Below are positions 43,926-56,376 of a stretch of DNA of 64,000 nucleotides, piece after piece; the first letter of the stretch is position 1; each line of letters begins with the position of its first letter. Source of the stretch: Endomychus coccineus (Eukaryota; Arthropoda; Insecta; Coleoptera; Endomychidae); the NCBI GenBank assembly GCA_958510875.1, contig OY294067.1, positions 148,478,243 to 148,542,242 on the forward strand. Direction: 5' to 3'. A model generated the notes under the pieces. That model was not told the DNA's origin, made no database searches, and saw nothing but the letters and a program-made list of their open reading frames with translations. Both the position numbers and the translations under genes were made by a program.

Positions 43926-46919
43926 TTATTTTCTCGAACTGTGATCATGAAGCTTAGCTATTCATGAGTATGATATTGAGGAGTTTTCATAGAATTCTAG
44001 TATGAAACGCTTACCGGAATTCCAGGTTCGATCTGTTATTCGGGAGCTAAGCCAATGAAACTAGTAGTCACTGTAACTTTTTCAACAGCAATTTAATATC
44101 TCTGTATTTTTCCAGAACGTATTTTCCTCCATGTAAGCTTCTGATTATGGAAAATTCCGAAAGATGTCATTGAGAATAATTAAAAATGATGATTTAATCT
44201 CTAAGAGTACGCTTAAATGATATATTCTTGAGCGCAATCTTCAAAAATATTCAAGTAAGATAATGTTGCATAATATTCAATCATTCGGGGAAATATAAAA
44301 TGCAAACCATCAACGATTCATGATGAAGGAGAATTAGTGACTATTTCATCTGGAGTACTATTTCACTATTAGGAATTAATTTGTGAAAATTTTGAAAGAT
44401 GTGGATTCCATCAATAACTGTCAAATCAGGTTGAAATAGCTCTCCTGGATAATTTTCATTACATATATTTTTAGCGATTCACTTAAATTGTATTTTTTCA
44501 TTATTGATATAAAGGAGAAAGTTTCTTCCGGGATATGTCGTAATTTCAAATTTTTCTCATTCCTTTGAAAATATTGAATGAATAACTTCAGTTTGAATTG
44601 AATGAGAAAAAATTGAAAATTTCAGATGTAAAAGATATGAACAAACATGAATTGCCCTATCGACTATTTTCTTTAAATATTATATAAAAAATGAATGAAT
44701 TCGTGATTGGTTATTCAATACATGGACTTTATTCATTGGTTGTCACATTATTGGAAATTTCGTAACTGCTTCATAAGGGGACATCTATTTTTCCCGTCAT
44801 CTACCTGAGGAACACAACTAATCTCAAGGAAGAATGATTTGTATATCGACAAATAAAAACTTCATCAGAAGATTTGAAATACCCACTTGTTGATTGAATT
44901 CGTACTTAAAGAGAACGTGGGTATATTATGTTTGTTGACTTCTTCCGTACACAAAATTGTTATTCCATACTGAAACCCTTTGTAGCACAATCCTTGAAAA
45001 GTTATAAAAAGTCATATAAATGATAAATCTGCTGAAAATGATGGATGTTCTACAAAGTTTTATGGATATTTTTATTTTCTCAGCAAAGAAAACTAGTTGA
45101 AGTTTCTCATGAAATATTTAAGACGCAATGTTCCAAATATCCGCGAGATGCGTATAACTTTGGGAACTTCACAATTTTATCCTGATAGACTTGATACATA
45201 CACAAAATAAATTGCTCTCAACATCTATACCATTCAAATATTCTTTACCGTATAGAATAAGTAGTTAAAAATGATCCAAGTATTCACCTCCGCAACATAT
45301 CGTTCGAGAATTCAAGTTACACATAAGCTTCACAAATTTCAGCTCTGGTATGTTGCTTCCTCTGCTTTATAAGAATGTTTCCGGATTCATCTCATATATA
45401 GACAGAGGAAGCGCCGACATAGCCTTCTATATGGCATTTCAATTAAAATGAGAAATTTCAGATTTGAAAGTTTATTCTTGATGATATCTAAATATATGTA
45501 AAGGGAGTTGCGATGATTTAAAGACAAGATGCACTTTGGAACATCCAATTTTTTATTCTTCACTTTAAGTTTTGAACAGCTTTTGCCTTGTATAAATATA
45601 GACCGCCTACTTATTGTTTCATGAGAATAACCAAATAAAACATATTTCACAATTTGCGTAATTTTCGGCTGCGATGAATATTCATAGAAGGTTATTAATC
45701 GTGAAGATGAGCTCCTGAAACTAAATATCAATCAGTGACATATTTTCGCCTAGGACCCTAGGCCAACTAGAATAAAGCTATGATTGCAACATATGAACTA
45801 TGTAATAACGGGCCTCATTTATGATTTTCTAGAGGTTATCAATTTACTTATTTGATTAATTATCAACAATATAAATTGCCGTACGTTGTCATTAGGCAGG
45901 TATATTAGGCAATAATACGGTCAATAGATATATGCACTACTCACTTTTGTTTGGTTAAGACACTAACACATTAATATAACACTGTGCGATCGAGCGTAGT
46001 TGATAAATTAAGTTAAGTAGAAATATTCTTTCGAAACAAATAAATTGGATAACAATTGGCTAATGATTGAATTTAAATGAACTTATCAGCACCTATATAC
46101 GAAGTGGGGATAACTAATCCCACTCTGCCCGAATGTACCAGGTTGAAGAGTTAAATAAGATTGTTATGAATTTAATTATTCAAGAAATTCTAAATTTTAT
46201 GTATTCAGCAAATTAACTTGATTCTAACAGAACTTAGCTGGAATTCTTCAGTAAACATCACAATGCAAGCTTGAGTAGAGAACTCAGAAAGTTATCTAAA
46301 ATATGATTTAAGTAATTCCTGAAATAGACAATTATTGTGGTGAGTTTAATTTTCTATAAGTGTGGATAACCACTCCTCTCTGTCCGATATGTTTTACGAA
46401 ATTAACTCAAGACAACTTTTCTATTTTTGTTCACAGTGACTTTAATTTAATGAGCTCATTTAGACTTCCTTGAATTCAGGTACGAATGGAAATTATATCA
46501 AATTAATATTCCAATTACATGTTTGATACGGAACGGCCAAGTCCTGCACGTCTTATGTTATGGTTACGTGAATAGATTGTAGCTTCAAAGGAAAAAAAAC
46601 TTTGTCTGAACCATAGCAAAGCGATCAACCTGCCATTTCGAATCTGATAATGAATTATATCTTAACTAATAGTATTTTGAGTAACCTGCTTTCTTTAGTT
46701 TTTTTTTGATAAATACTCGACTAATGATTTCCTATTGAAACTGTTAGGAGCCTATTTGAATTTGTCGATATTTTACAAACTATAAAGACCCTTCCTTGTT
46801 AGGATTCAGAGACTTCACACCTCGTTTCGATTCCTCAGATACAGAGGACAACCTTAATAATTTAAGGCAGGACGACTGTACCTAGAACTACTGGAGTCAT
46901 ATACTTGATTACACCTTTC
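43926..46919. other. No gene seen
   Basis: About 3 kb of AT-rich sequence with no readable frame of note, no terminal repeats and no RNA genes that I could identify. The minus-strand open stretch at 45387-45731 shows no domain. Confidence 0.5.
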
Positions 46920-47890
46920 TTAGTTATTGATTATTCAATAGAACGGGAAGCTAATTGCCCCTTTCCTGTGAGTTGCAATTGATTATTTCAGGAGTGCTAC
47001 TCATTCATCTTGGTATTAAGATTTTTCGTGTAGCAAAATTTTCTAACAGGTCGCCTCTTCCAGCTATCGCGTATTTACTAAAATGAGAGTAGTGGCTATT
47101 CATCACTTTCTTTAATGCAAGTAATTATTTTAGGGGTGCTACTCATCTATGTTGTTAAAAAGATTTTCCGTGGAAGCAGACAGTACCTAACAGTTATCGC
47201 GTACCTTTATTAGTTATCGTGTATTTACTGAATCAAGGGTAGCCTCTTTCTTGTGGGTGGCAAATAATTATTTCAGGACTGCTACTCATTTATGTTGGTA
47301 TTATGACTCAACGTGATCGCAGAAAGTTTCTAATAGGTCGTTTTTCTTAGCTATCGCGTTTCTACTTTGAAGAGGGTAGCCATTTACCCATTACCTATGA
47401 GTTTTAAGTATTATTATATTAGGACTACTACTCATTTAAGCTGATATTAAGATCTCACGTGATTGTAGAAAGCTTCTTACATGTCTCTTTACTGACACAA
47501 GGGTGGCTATTTTTCCCTTTCATATCGATTGCAAGTAATTGTTTTAGGAGTGCTAGTGATTTATGTTGGTATTAAAATTTTTCGTGAGAGCAAAATGTTT
47601 CTAACAGGTCGTCTTTCTTAGGTTCCGCGTATTTATTATAACGAGGTCAGATATTAACCTCTATATGAATAAGTTGCAAGAGATTAGTGTAGGGGTGCTA
47701 CTCATCTATATTGGTATCAAGATGTTATCTTAAATCAGAAAGTTTTCAACTGGTCGCCTTTCTTAGTTATCTTGTTTTTACTGAAACGGGGCTGCTATTT
47801 ATTCGATTGTTCTGGGAACTGTGATACGGGTCCACTAATCTTGCTTGATAATTCGATTTTCTCTGACAGCAATATGTTTTGCTTATTTCA
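46920..47890. repeat. Degenerate tandem array, ~139-bp units, about 7 copies
   Basis: The landmark GTGCTACTCAT and its variants recur at about 46994, 47146, 47277, 47425, 47549, 47695 and 47829 (spacings 124-152). Between them the same order repeats: TTGGTATTAAGAT, TTTTCGTG, TTTCTAACAGGTCG, TTCTTAGCTATCGCGTATTTACT, a GGGTAGC-type phrase, GAGTTGCAAGTAATTATTTTAGG. Similarity between units is moderate, so the array is old. Confidence 0.8.
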
Positions 47891-49860
47891 CTCAGAAACT
47901 CCTAATTTTCCCATAACTTGAGAGTAACTCTTATTCCTTACAACTCACTACATAATATTTGACCCATTGTCCATATTTGTTGTCATTTTTTTCTAATTCA
48001 TCTAAATGGAAGATGAATACTGTTGGTCGAGCTGAATATACATAATTCTGTAATCTAGTGACTTGGGTAAGTTCGGCTAGTTTGAAAATCATAGACCGAT
48101 ATGCATCCCACATAAAATATACCGCATGTCATGAACCTGGGCTGGAAAAGTGTGGACTAGGTACTACACACGAATTTCATGAGTGCAAATCGGTGGGGTA
48201 GGCCTCGATGTAAGAAAGAAATGCAGTCATGGTTGGTGATTTTAGTAACCAATTCGTTTGAACAATTTCCAGTACTACCTTCAAATCTGGAGGATTTCAT
48301 TGTAACTGTTGGCAACACATTAAGGAGTTGCGAAATGATACGGTCGAATAATTGAATTGATAATATAATAATAATAACCATTTCTTAGAAAGGATCAATC
48401 AGTCAAATTACATTGACATAGCAGGCGATAAATGAAGAATGAACCTTCTCAAAGTAAACACTTTCACGAAGGCAGCGTGGGGAGACAGAGTGAAAAATAA
48501 TTTAATATTCAAGTGTCGCTTGTGTTCAGTGTAGTGTGATAAGTACGCATTCCTGTGTATCGTCGTATGCTTTTTTAGCGTGAGTAGTGCTCATTCTCAC
48601 GTTCAGCAAAAGAGGGGCGGGGCTTGTTGGTTAAGAATGTGATGAACTTACATACTACTTCTTTCACGTAAATATGATGTTTTGTTTCCTTGTTATTCTG
48701 GTTCTTTATTTCGACTATGAATAAAATAAGACTTCTTTTTTTGAGAAGTTTCGATAATTTTTCATAATACCTATGTTCCCATGTAATTTAGAGAAGAATA
48801 GATGACTTCGAATAATGGGATGAGTCTGCAGCTGACTTGTGTGTTTGAAATCCGATTTAAACTACAGAAAACATTGAATCGGTAGTGTGTGAAATATTAG
48901 CTATTTATCAAATTGATATGCTTGAATGGATTCATTTACTCTAAATAAACACCTAAGCACTATTCTATGATTTTGCAAATCTATATAACTATCATTATTC
49001 TATGAATTAGCTATTCTATGATCTACATTTCATTTATATTACTAACTAATCAAGTTCAATATGACTATGAAATTTAATTTCATAACTGTCACTGTCAAGA
49101 ATGTGATGTCAGATGATACATATCTTTTGAGGTAAAATCAGAAAGACAATAGGAAGTAGTGATGCAAAATAAAATATATCAATTTGGTTATGTTTGAATC
49201 AGGTTCTGAAGTCTTGTAAAATTAGAATCAATTTCCTCATTAACGCAATTTTTTTTTGTAATTTGAATACTTTCTATTATGAAATGCTTATCATTATAAT
49301 TCTCCCCAATATTTCATATGTTTGTATATTGGTAGTCGAATGAATAGTGCAGTGGATCAATTATTTGTATATTTATGTCCATTTAACCTGTTATAGATGT
49401 ATTGGGCAGATTAGATGATGTATACCATTAAAGTGTGCTATTGATATGTGATGTCTTTCCTCCAATTTCTCATTACTGGTTTCCATTTTAGTAGATGAAT
49501 TCTAAAATCTATGAATTTTGTACCTAGTTATAGACATGACCAAATAAATGCGATACAGGATTAAAATCAGTATTTCTGACCACGTAGGCTAGTCACGTAG
49601 GCTTGGGTTACCATTTAGCTAGAATCTTGTTATCATTCAGTATTCGTACGAAAGTCAAATCTTAAAAAATGTTTCATCATCATTTTCAGTTCCAATTGTG
49701 TATTTTTATTTATGATGATATGAAACGAAATGGAAGAACTGAAAAGTTCAATATAATTATCTATTGGGATTGTAGAGATACAATCATCAACATATCGATT
49801 GAAGGTCACATTTCATGACAATCTGGGTCACGATACTCAATATTGGAAAACTCACTGAAC
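47891..49860. other. No gene; diverged Penelope-type repeat at 48740-49060
   Basis: 48740-49060 shares ordered phrases with 17370-17640 (TTTGAGAAGTTTCGATAA, ATGTAATTTAGAGAAGAAT, GTCTGCAGCTGACTTGTG, ATTGAATCGGTAGTGTGTGAAA) and is probably the same repeat family. The rest is AT-rich with no recognisable content. Confidence 0.45.
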
Positions 49861-49876
49861 CCGAATCACACGTCAC

Positions 49877-50830
49877 TTGAATGCTTCCCTTGAAGGGACA
49901 ACTGATGTTCAAACTTCAAACAGATGGATGAAGAAGGAAATGCAACGGATCATAACGGCTGAGAATATTGTGGAAAAGGATACCTGCGAAGTGAACCATA
50001 ACAGGGAGATGACTGCGAAGGAGAGGTGCTCCTACCCTCTATCATGGAACCTGCTAGTGGATAATCTCCCAATAGAAAATCAGTCCTCAAAGACATCTGA
50101 TACCACGGACTTGCAGATGATATCGAGAAGAAAATTCGAGAGCACTCTATGCTGCAGCACCCTGAAATGTCTTGAGATTCGGCAAAATTGTCGGACTGTG
50201 GATCAATCCACTAGCAAAACTACAATACTTACGTGGAGTAAACGAATATGAATCACGTGAATGAAATTCAGCTGAATGGAAAACCATCGTGCTGAAAAAT
50301 GAGGTCAGCTATCTAGGAATAACGTTAGATAAAACACTCACCTACGGCAAGCACTTGATGAATAAGAACATGAACATGATAATATGTTTAAAAATGATAT
50401 GCAGAAGGAGGGCATGTAGAATATGTGGTATGCCACCCGGTGCAGAATCACATACACTTAGGAAAATTAGCAGGAGGACGTACTTGCATGCAAGGTAATT
50501 AAAATGCCTCTGATAATTTCACCTTCATCCTGAGCTATAGGAACCCAAACAGTTAGAGAGGACAAGAAACTGAGTGATGAACACTGAAGTTTTCTTCCGG
50601 GAAATAAGCAGTTCAAGATCCTTATGGATAAATCGAGGAAAAAAGACGTATTGGAGAGCATGAAAGAAAGCAAACTCGAAGGCATATGATCAAGAATGGT
50701 TACTGAGAAGAAATAATGATACATTTGCTCGTCGAGAAAGGTCTTGTTCTTCATCAAGGATGTCAAGTTCTCCGGCGTATCAATATTAAACAGACAATTC
50801 AATAGTTCCGGTAGTAACAACACCCCAAAA
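49877..50830 (+). pseudogene. R1-clade-like LINE RT fragment
   Basis: RT motif B and C neighbourhood: CSYPLSWNLLVDNLP near 50030 (normally after a Gln-Gly-Gly phrase), a degraded active-site region, RRKFESTLC near 50130, SKTTILTWSKRI at 50210, then after a break NEVSYLGITLDKTLTYGKHL at 50300. The phrase WNLLVDNL and the VSYLGITLD thumb fit R1-like elements, which are distinct from the CR1/jockey-like copies nearby. Stops and frameshifts; only a part of RT remains. The 3' limit is approximate. Confidence 0.6.
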
Positions 50831-50998
50831 CTAATCTAATCCAACTTCGTATTCTACACAATAATCTTATACTCGAACTTCATCCCGATGATGAGAAACA
50901 TATGTCCAGATATTCCGGAGTCATGTTATCTCTGTTAATGTCCTACAGAAAATCGTAATCTTGTTCAATTCAGCGAACTAACAATTTGTGTGATGTTC

Positions 50999-51032
50999 AT
51001 AGTAAATAGTAATAGTAAATAGTAATTTTATT
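50999..51032 (-). other. LINE-like 3' end: AATAAA plus TTACTA repeats
   Basis: On the minus strand AATAAA is followed by TTACTATTTACTATTACTA repeats, a typical LINE 3' tail. Which LINE it ends is unclear; the CR1/jockey-like fragment at 51790-52635 is on the same strand upstream. The stretch between (51033-51789) shows no coding sequence that I recognise. Confidence 0.4.
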
Positions 51033-51789
51033 TGGTGCCAGTAATACATAGAGCATTTTACACAAGTCAAATTACATATAACGAGAGTAGTCTATCATAA
51101 TATATTTATAACAATACAAGATGAATAAAACTAGTTCAAATATAGTGCAATTATTCCTCATACATAACATACCTTGGATTGTTATGGAAGCAAATAATTT
51201 CCGCTTTGAGATAGACTGAAATTATTTTCATTAACGTTAGTTGTTTGTTGTCGCAAGTTTGGAACTTGCCATTATCCCAAATTAATATTGCATATTGTAA
51301 TCAGTTACCTATGCACCAAGTTGATTCAGTAATTTCATTATTATGCAAAATGCAGGCGTATAGGTACGTGAATGATTCACCAACATGCATTCAATATAAT
51401 GTTATCACTGATTATCATGCCACAAAAGAATATGGTGATAATCAGATATATGTTTGCATCAGTGAAGTCGTTTTCATAAATTTATGTGTTATCTGTTTCA
51501 TATTCATCTGTGTATTTTCGATGGGTATTCAGGTCTTAGGTAATGCAACGATCAAGTTATTACACCTAATCAGAACCTAATATGTACCAGTTCTTCACAT
51601 CACATATATGGGACAAGGTATTGAAATGGTGATAATTTTTGGAAGACAACCCGTGTATGAACAAATAATCATTACTCACAGGGGTGATCTCCAGAGAGTA
51701 CCAGTAGAATTCAAGATTTGGAGGAACCAATGGAAGGTATATAGCAGACTTCGTTAGATTTTCTCGATAGAAATTCGGAACAAGACAAG

Positions 51790-52635
51790 TTAATGTACAC
51801 CAAGCTTGAATGGTAAGGTTTCGCAATTGCAGACGAGTAATATCATTGGATATACTTGATCACAATACTTTGTAGAGACACAAGGCCACATACAACTAGT
51901 TGGAATCAACAAATAACATTCCGCGTCCTTTATTACGTGACAGCGCGATTGCGAAAGTACGTTTTCATACTTTGAATACACAAGAAGGAAAACTATAATA
52001 TTGAAAGTACACAGTGTGAGCCATGCGGTGGAATGTTGGGAGAGGAAGTAGGCATTCGAATTTTCCTTGAAGGCTTGGAGATTATAAGCAAAGGAAAAGA
52101 CCTTCTCAGATGGAGGATTCCACAAATTCGTCTTGTAAGAAGAAGTTCGTCTAGTCCGTCTATCTGGAAGCTGTCGAGGTGAACAATAGTAGAAGTTCCT
52201 AATGAACAATGACCATTAAAATATCTATATCGCCCATCTCTCTACGATATTCTAGAGAGATCAATGAACCGGTTAGTGTTACATCATCAATGAGACGAAT
52301 GACTCTCTTCTGAATAGAATCCAAGAGCTTCAGCGTATGTTTGGGAGTCGAACTATAAAGATGTGAATAGTAGGTTATCTGCTTTTGCAGATTATGAAGA
52401 GCTACAGGGAGGTAAAATAGCTCTTGGCACGGAATGGAAAACCAAGTTCTTGTGAAGCGGTTTTCGCAATGAACCTTACATGATCTTCCCATGAGAGTGT
52501 GTTGTTGGTGGTGATCTCGAGCATGGATATGGAAGACTTCATAGGAATAGTTATACCTGACATGATCATCATGGAATTGTAGGATTTGCCCTCCTGAAGA
52601 AGATGCAAGACTGAATTTTGGTTGTATTGAACGCT
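51790..52635 (-). pseudogene. CR1/jockey-like LINE fragment, copy 3
   Basis: Minus strand: LHLLQEGKSYNSMMIM (52600), NNTLSWEDHVRFIAKTASQELGF (52500), YYSHLYSSTPKHTLKLLDSI and QKRVIRLIDDVTLTGSL (52330-52260). After a frame change comes SPRQLPDRRTRRTSSYKTNLWNP to FAYNLQAFKENSNAYF (52180-52040). These are the thumb and C-terminal part of a LINE ORF2. It is the best-preserved of three copies of this family in the window. The upstream RT catalytic core is absent. 52636-53086 has one open frame (52666-52971, minus) without recognisable content. Confidence 0.75.
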
Positions 52636-53086
52636 ACAAGATTTTAATATTATGATTCGATAATATTAAAATCTTCTTAACCGGATTCCCATTAATTGTG
52701 TAAACCCGTCTCTATCTCGTTCCTCTGGCTGGAAATGGAATTCCCGCCAATTGTTTTGGAGGAGAGTTGAAAACGAACCGGAGCCATTCGAGCATTCGAT
52801 GAGCTTTGATCTTATTCTGGCGTTCAAAACAGAGCGACATTGCAGTGATTGGTCCTGTGGATTGGTCGTTGGAAACTGGCGGTGATTGGTTGTTCGTTGT
52901 GAAATATGTGATATTTCATATTTCACTCCGATTCTGAGTGATTTTAAGTTTCGGAATATCAGAATAGACAAGAAAAAGAGGAATTACAGGTATCAGGCGA
53001 TATAAATTTAGCATCCTATAAAGTATATTTGACATTCCTTTTTTTAGTTGTTAAAATTTTGGTTCACTAGGTTGAACAGTGACAAT

Positions 53087-53158
53087 ACGTCTCACAGTCT
53101 CAGATCAAACGACTGTTTCGCTCTCCTCATGAGCTCGTCAGTGGGACAAGGCAGACGT
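53087..53158 (-). ncRNA. Hammerhead-like fold, long stem III
   Basis: The reverse complement shows core CUGACGA (53141-53135), stem II GCUC/GAGC around a seven-base loop (53134-53120), GAA, then a six-base-pair stem III ACAGUC/GACUGU with an eleven-base loop (53116-53094). Outer sequences ACGUCU and AGACGU (53158-53153 and 53092-53087) could extend stem I. The base at the cleavage position is G, which hammerheads do not normally accept, so this copy may be inactive or misread. The host repeat is not identified. Confidence 0.35.
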
Positions 53159-53392
53159 GAATTCACCGATCAACCATCTCCGAAAGTGGTATAATACACC
53201 CTCGGAAAGGTGTTCCAACACCATCTATAGTATAGTCATTTTATGGATTTTTTTGAGATTTGGTACTTTTTTTCCGACGTAGGGTTTGAAAATACAGAAA
53301 GTTAGGAAATTTTCCGAAGATTACGAAAAAAATAGTGTCTGAGAACCTCTAATGAAGGAAAATGTCTCAATTTATATATATATGTATATATA

Positions 53393-53626
53393 AATTAACT
53401 TTCGAACTACCGAAAAATAGTTTTTAAAAATGAATAATTTTTATTAGAGCTTTATTACAAAGTTTTTCAATCTTTCGAGTCTGAATCTTAACTAACTACA
53501 CTATAATATTATATTAGTCGCATGGATGTTTTGTGTTGTCTGCATTATTGTCTTGTCACTTGGTGTCGTATGTTGCTGATGTATGAATTCTCTAAAACGT
53601 AATCCAGGACAGGCTGCTATATAATT
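53393..53626 (-). repeat. 3' LTR of element B
   Basis: 234 bp, matching 58740-58973 at a constant offset of 5347. On the minus strand it starts AATTATATAG right after the purine tract AAGGAGGGAGG (53637-53627) and ends GTTAATT. Confidence 0.95.
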
Positions 53627-53767
53627 CCTCCCTCCTTAGAACGAAGCTTCCTCTGGAAGTTGTACTTTATTTCCTTGTAGTGGAAGTTGAATTGTAGGAG
53701 TTTTCTTTTGAGTATGTTTTCTCCATAATTTTGTTATAGCGGAAATTGCTATTACAGCTTATCCTAT

Positions 53768-54016
53768 AGGGCCTGGTGGCTCAGTGGTATAAGCAATCAA
53801 TCTTATAATCACTGTGGCTGCTGGTCGCGGGTTCGAATCCTGCGACTGCGGAATTTTTCCGATGGCCCGTAGAAGAGGTATATATATATTAATTTCAAAC
53901 TACGTGGCAAATGACCTGGTCAATGCCAAACCAATTGAATTATGATTGATTGAAGAATTGTTAATAATATTGGCGGTTCTTCAATTAATCATAATTCAAC
54001 TTTTATAAAAAAAAAA
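53768..54016 (+). mobile_element. tRNA-derived SINE inserted in env of element B
   Basis: A tRNA-like head with A-box-like TGGCTCAGTGG and B box GGTTCGAATCC, a body, a hairpin (TTGAATTATGATTGATTGAA at 53935 with its complement TTCAATTAATCATAATTCAA near 53981), then an A-run to 54016. It is flanked by AGCTTATCCTAT (53756-53767) and AGCTAATCCTAT (54017-54028), a 12-bp target duplication with one difference. It is younger than element B and splits the last part of env. Confidence 0.8.
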
Positions 54017-55470
54017 AGCTAATCCTATGTATAGGATAATAGTCCAGATGCTTGGAATGTGGTATTTGAAAGATTCTTCTATAATAGGTATAATATTGTT
54101 TGATGGAAGGTCTTTCAAATTCAGAGCCTTTAAATCCACACTAAATTCGGGGACTTCATTTTTTGTGTGTTCGAATTTTAATTTGTTAATCACAAGAGGT
54201 TGTCCATATGTGCTGTCTAGGTACGTCATCTCATGATTGTGGAAATACGTTTTACATGTGTGTTGTTTTATCAGGTAGATTCCCGTTAGTTGCCTGGATT
54301 CTGTTCCTTCTTGACATTTTATTTTGATTTCTTCTTTTTGAGGGAATATTCCAAGATATTGATTAATTTCAGGCATGATTTCCATATGGTTTTCTGGGAT
54401 GTTCAAATGAATATACTGACATTGGCTTGAATTTCCATTTAGTAATATTCCCTTCTCGCATAATGAGTTATGATTACTTTGGATGTAATTAGGACATTGA
54501 TATATTTCACCTTTTATACAAATGTCGTTTAGAGGTTTAATAATGTTGTCTTTAGATTTCAATAGATATTTTATATCGGGAATTATCGTTACAAATTCTG
54601 ATTAGTATTTAGTTGGAATTGGGTGTAAATAGTAGAGCTCGAACTCTTTGTCAAAATCAATTGGGACTGACAAGAAATAATTAATTGTGGAAGATTCGAT
54701 TTTACAATTAATTTTTATTATCGATTCGAAATCTAATATGTTTTCGTATTTCAATTCAAAGGGTAGACTTTCTTTATAAAGTGAAGATATTTTTTGTAAT
54801 GCCAAGAATAGATCTCTAGTTTTCATTATGCTGGGATGTAGATTATTCAATTTGCAAAAGGTGATGGAGTTCTCAACATCTTGTAAGATGTTTAAAATAG
54901 TATTATAAAGTATTAACAATTGATTATGTAAGTCTTTTGCGAATAGGATATAGAATAGATAGTTAAAGCTACACGTTTCACTAATATACCCAATTGAAGG
55001 ATTTTTGATTTTAGTACCATCTCATTATGATGTATATCCTTTATAGTATTATTAAAATTTTCGATGATTTGTTGATTGAGAGAGTATTGCAGTTTTAACT
55101 GATTTTGAATATTATGTTGATTGGTTTGCATATGTTCCAAAATTTTATTGAACTTTTCGCCATCTTGTGCGTCTAGGTTGCCAGTAAACATTTTTATAAC
55201 AGAGCCTAGTTCGTTGATTAAACCTCTTCTGTTTCTGACTTTGCCAGAATGTATATTGATATTATTTATTTCTTCTTTGATAATAATTTGACTATATGTA
55301 ACCATTTTGTTGTAGTTATCTAGTTCGTGAGAGTAAAGTGTATTGTTTACAGTGGTTGACTTAAGGTTTTCGTAATGGATGTTTAAAGTATTATATTCAT
55401 CGTATAGGGGTTGCAGATTGTAGTAATGGACGAATATATGTTCTGTTTGTTGCAGCTTATGCAGCTATGA
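53996..55470 (-). pseudogene. env: env-like gene of element B
   Basis: The minus-strand frame is open from about 55467, with a RNRR cleavage-type site followed by GLINELG near 55230, as in element A. Two later frames (54919-54602 and 54562-53996) carry a Cys-bearing ectodomain-like region and a hydrophobic segment IPSIWTIILYIGLAFFF near the end. The frame breaks lie near 54915 and 54600. The final residues of the last open frame are now read from the A-run of the inserted SINE, so the natural C-terminal tail is cut off. It would be a class of fusion glycoprotein in a live element; this copy is inactive. Confidence 0.75.
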
Positions 55471-55512
55471 TTCGAAATATTATTATTTGCCAATTGTCCA
55501 TCTAGTTCAATG

Positions 55513-56373
55513 TTAATTAAAAGGAGATTCAGTTTGTAAGTGACCGGTTATAATTTCGTAAGGTCGTAGATCAGTTACAGAGTGTATTGAATTATTGTAG
55601 GCTAGTAAAGCATAATTAATTTTTGTTTCTATATGTTCATTTTGATATTCTCTGTGATTATTCAACAGTCTTATGTGTTCAATTAAAGTGGAGTGAAATC
55701 TTCCGACGATCCCATTTGATTCTGGGTGTTGAGAACTTATAAAATGCATTTTTACCTCATGAGTTTGTAATAACTCTTTCACTAGACTGTTTTTAAATTC
55801 TAAACCGTTATCTGATATTATTTGCTCTGGTATACAGTGGTGTGTAAAATATCTTAGGAGATTATTAACAACTTCTATGCCTTGAGCCGTATTTAATTTA
55901 TAAGCTTGGGCATATTTGGAAAATGAATCGACTATTGTTAAAAATTTTACGTTCTCCAAAGAAATACTGTCGAAATATAAGATCTGAAAGGGTCTTACGG
56001 CAGTAGGCGTTATATTGAATTTTAGTTTCAAGGGGTTTCTGTCATATTTTGTTACTTGGCATATTTCACAATTATTGATATAGTTTTGAATAGATTTTCG
56101 TTGGTTAGGCCAATAATATACATTTTTTATTTGATTTTCTGTTTCATCTAGTGCTCTATGATTCGTTTTACTCTCATGATAGTTTTGTATAGTTTGTACT
56201 ATTTCGTCATCTTCGATAATATCTACGAGTTTTGTTGTACATTTAATCATATTGAGTTCAGAGTTTTTGAAATATTTCTGTAGCACTTTACTGAGTTTTT
56301 CGTAAATGAGGTCTTCGAAATATGAATAATATTTAACTTTCGGTACAATAAAGTCTTTAGTGAAACTAATCAT
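55513..56373 (-). pseudogene. pol: Integrase of element B
   Basis: 286 open codons. The zinc-binding part has His-Cys residues (YHESKTNHRA and NNCEICQ), the core has FDSISL with the first Asp and SDNGLEF with the second. The third catalytic position, 36 residues after the second Asp, is Gly (GIVGRFHST near 55700) in place of Glu. The reading frame is the same as the gag-protease frame; only one TAA at 56379-56377 separates them. This is the last part of Pol once RT and RNase H are gone. The missing Glu should block strand transfer. Confidence 0.85.
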
Positions 56374-56376
56374 TTC

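Noticed and set aside
45387..45731. Host gene on the minus strand (114 codons)
   Set aside because: Low-complexity basic composition, no domain and no splice context.
53768..53850. Working tRNA gene at 53.8 kb
   Set aside because: A box and B box are there, but the cloverleaf is irregular and the block is followed by a body, an A-tail and target duplications, which make it a SINE head.
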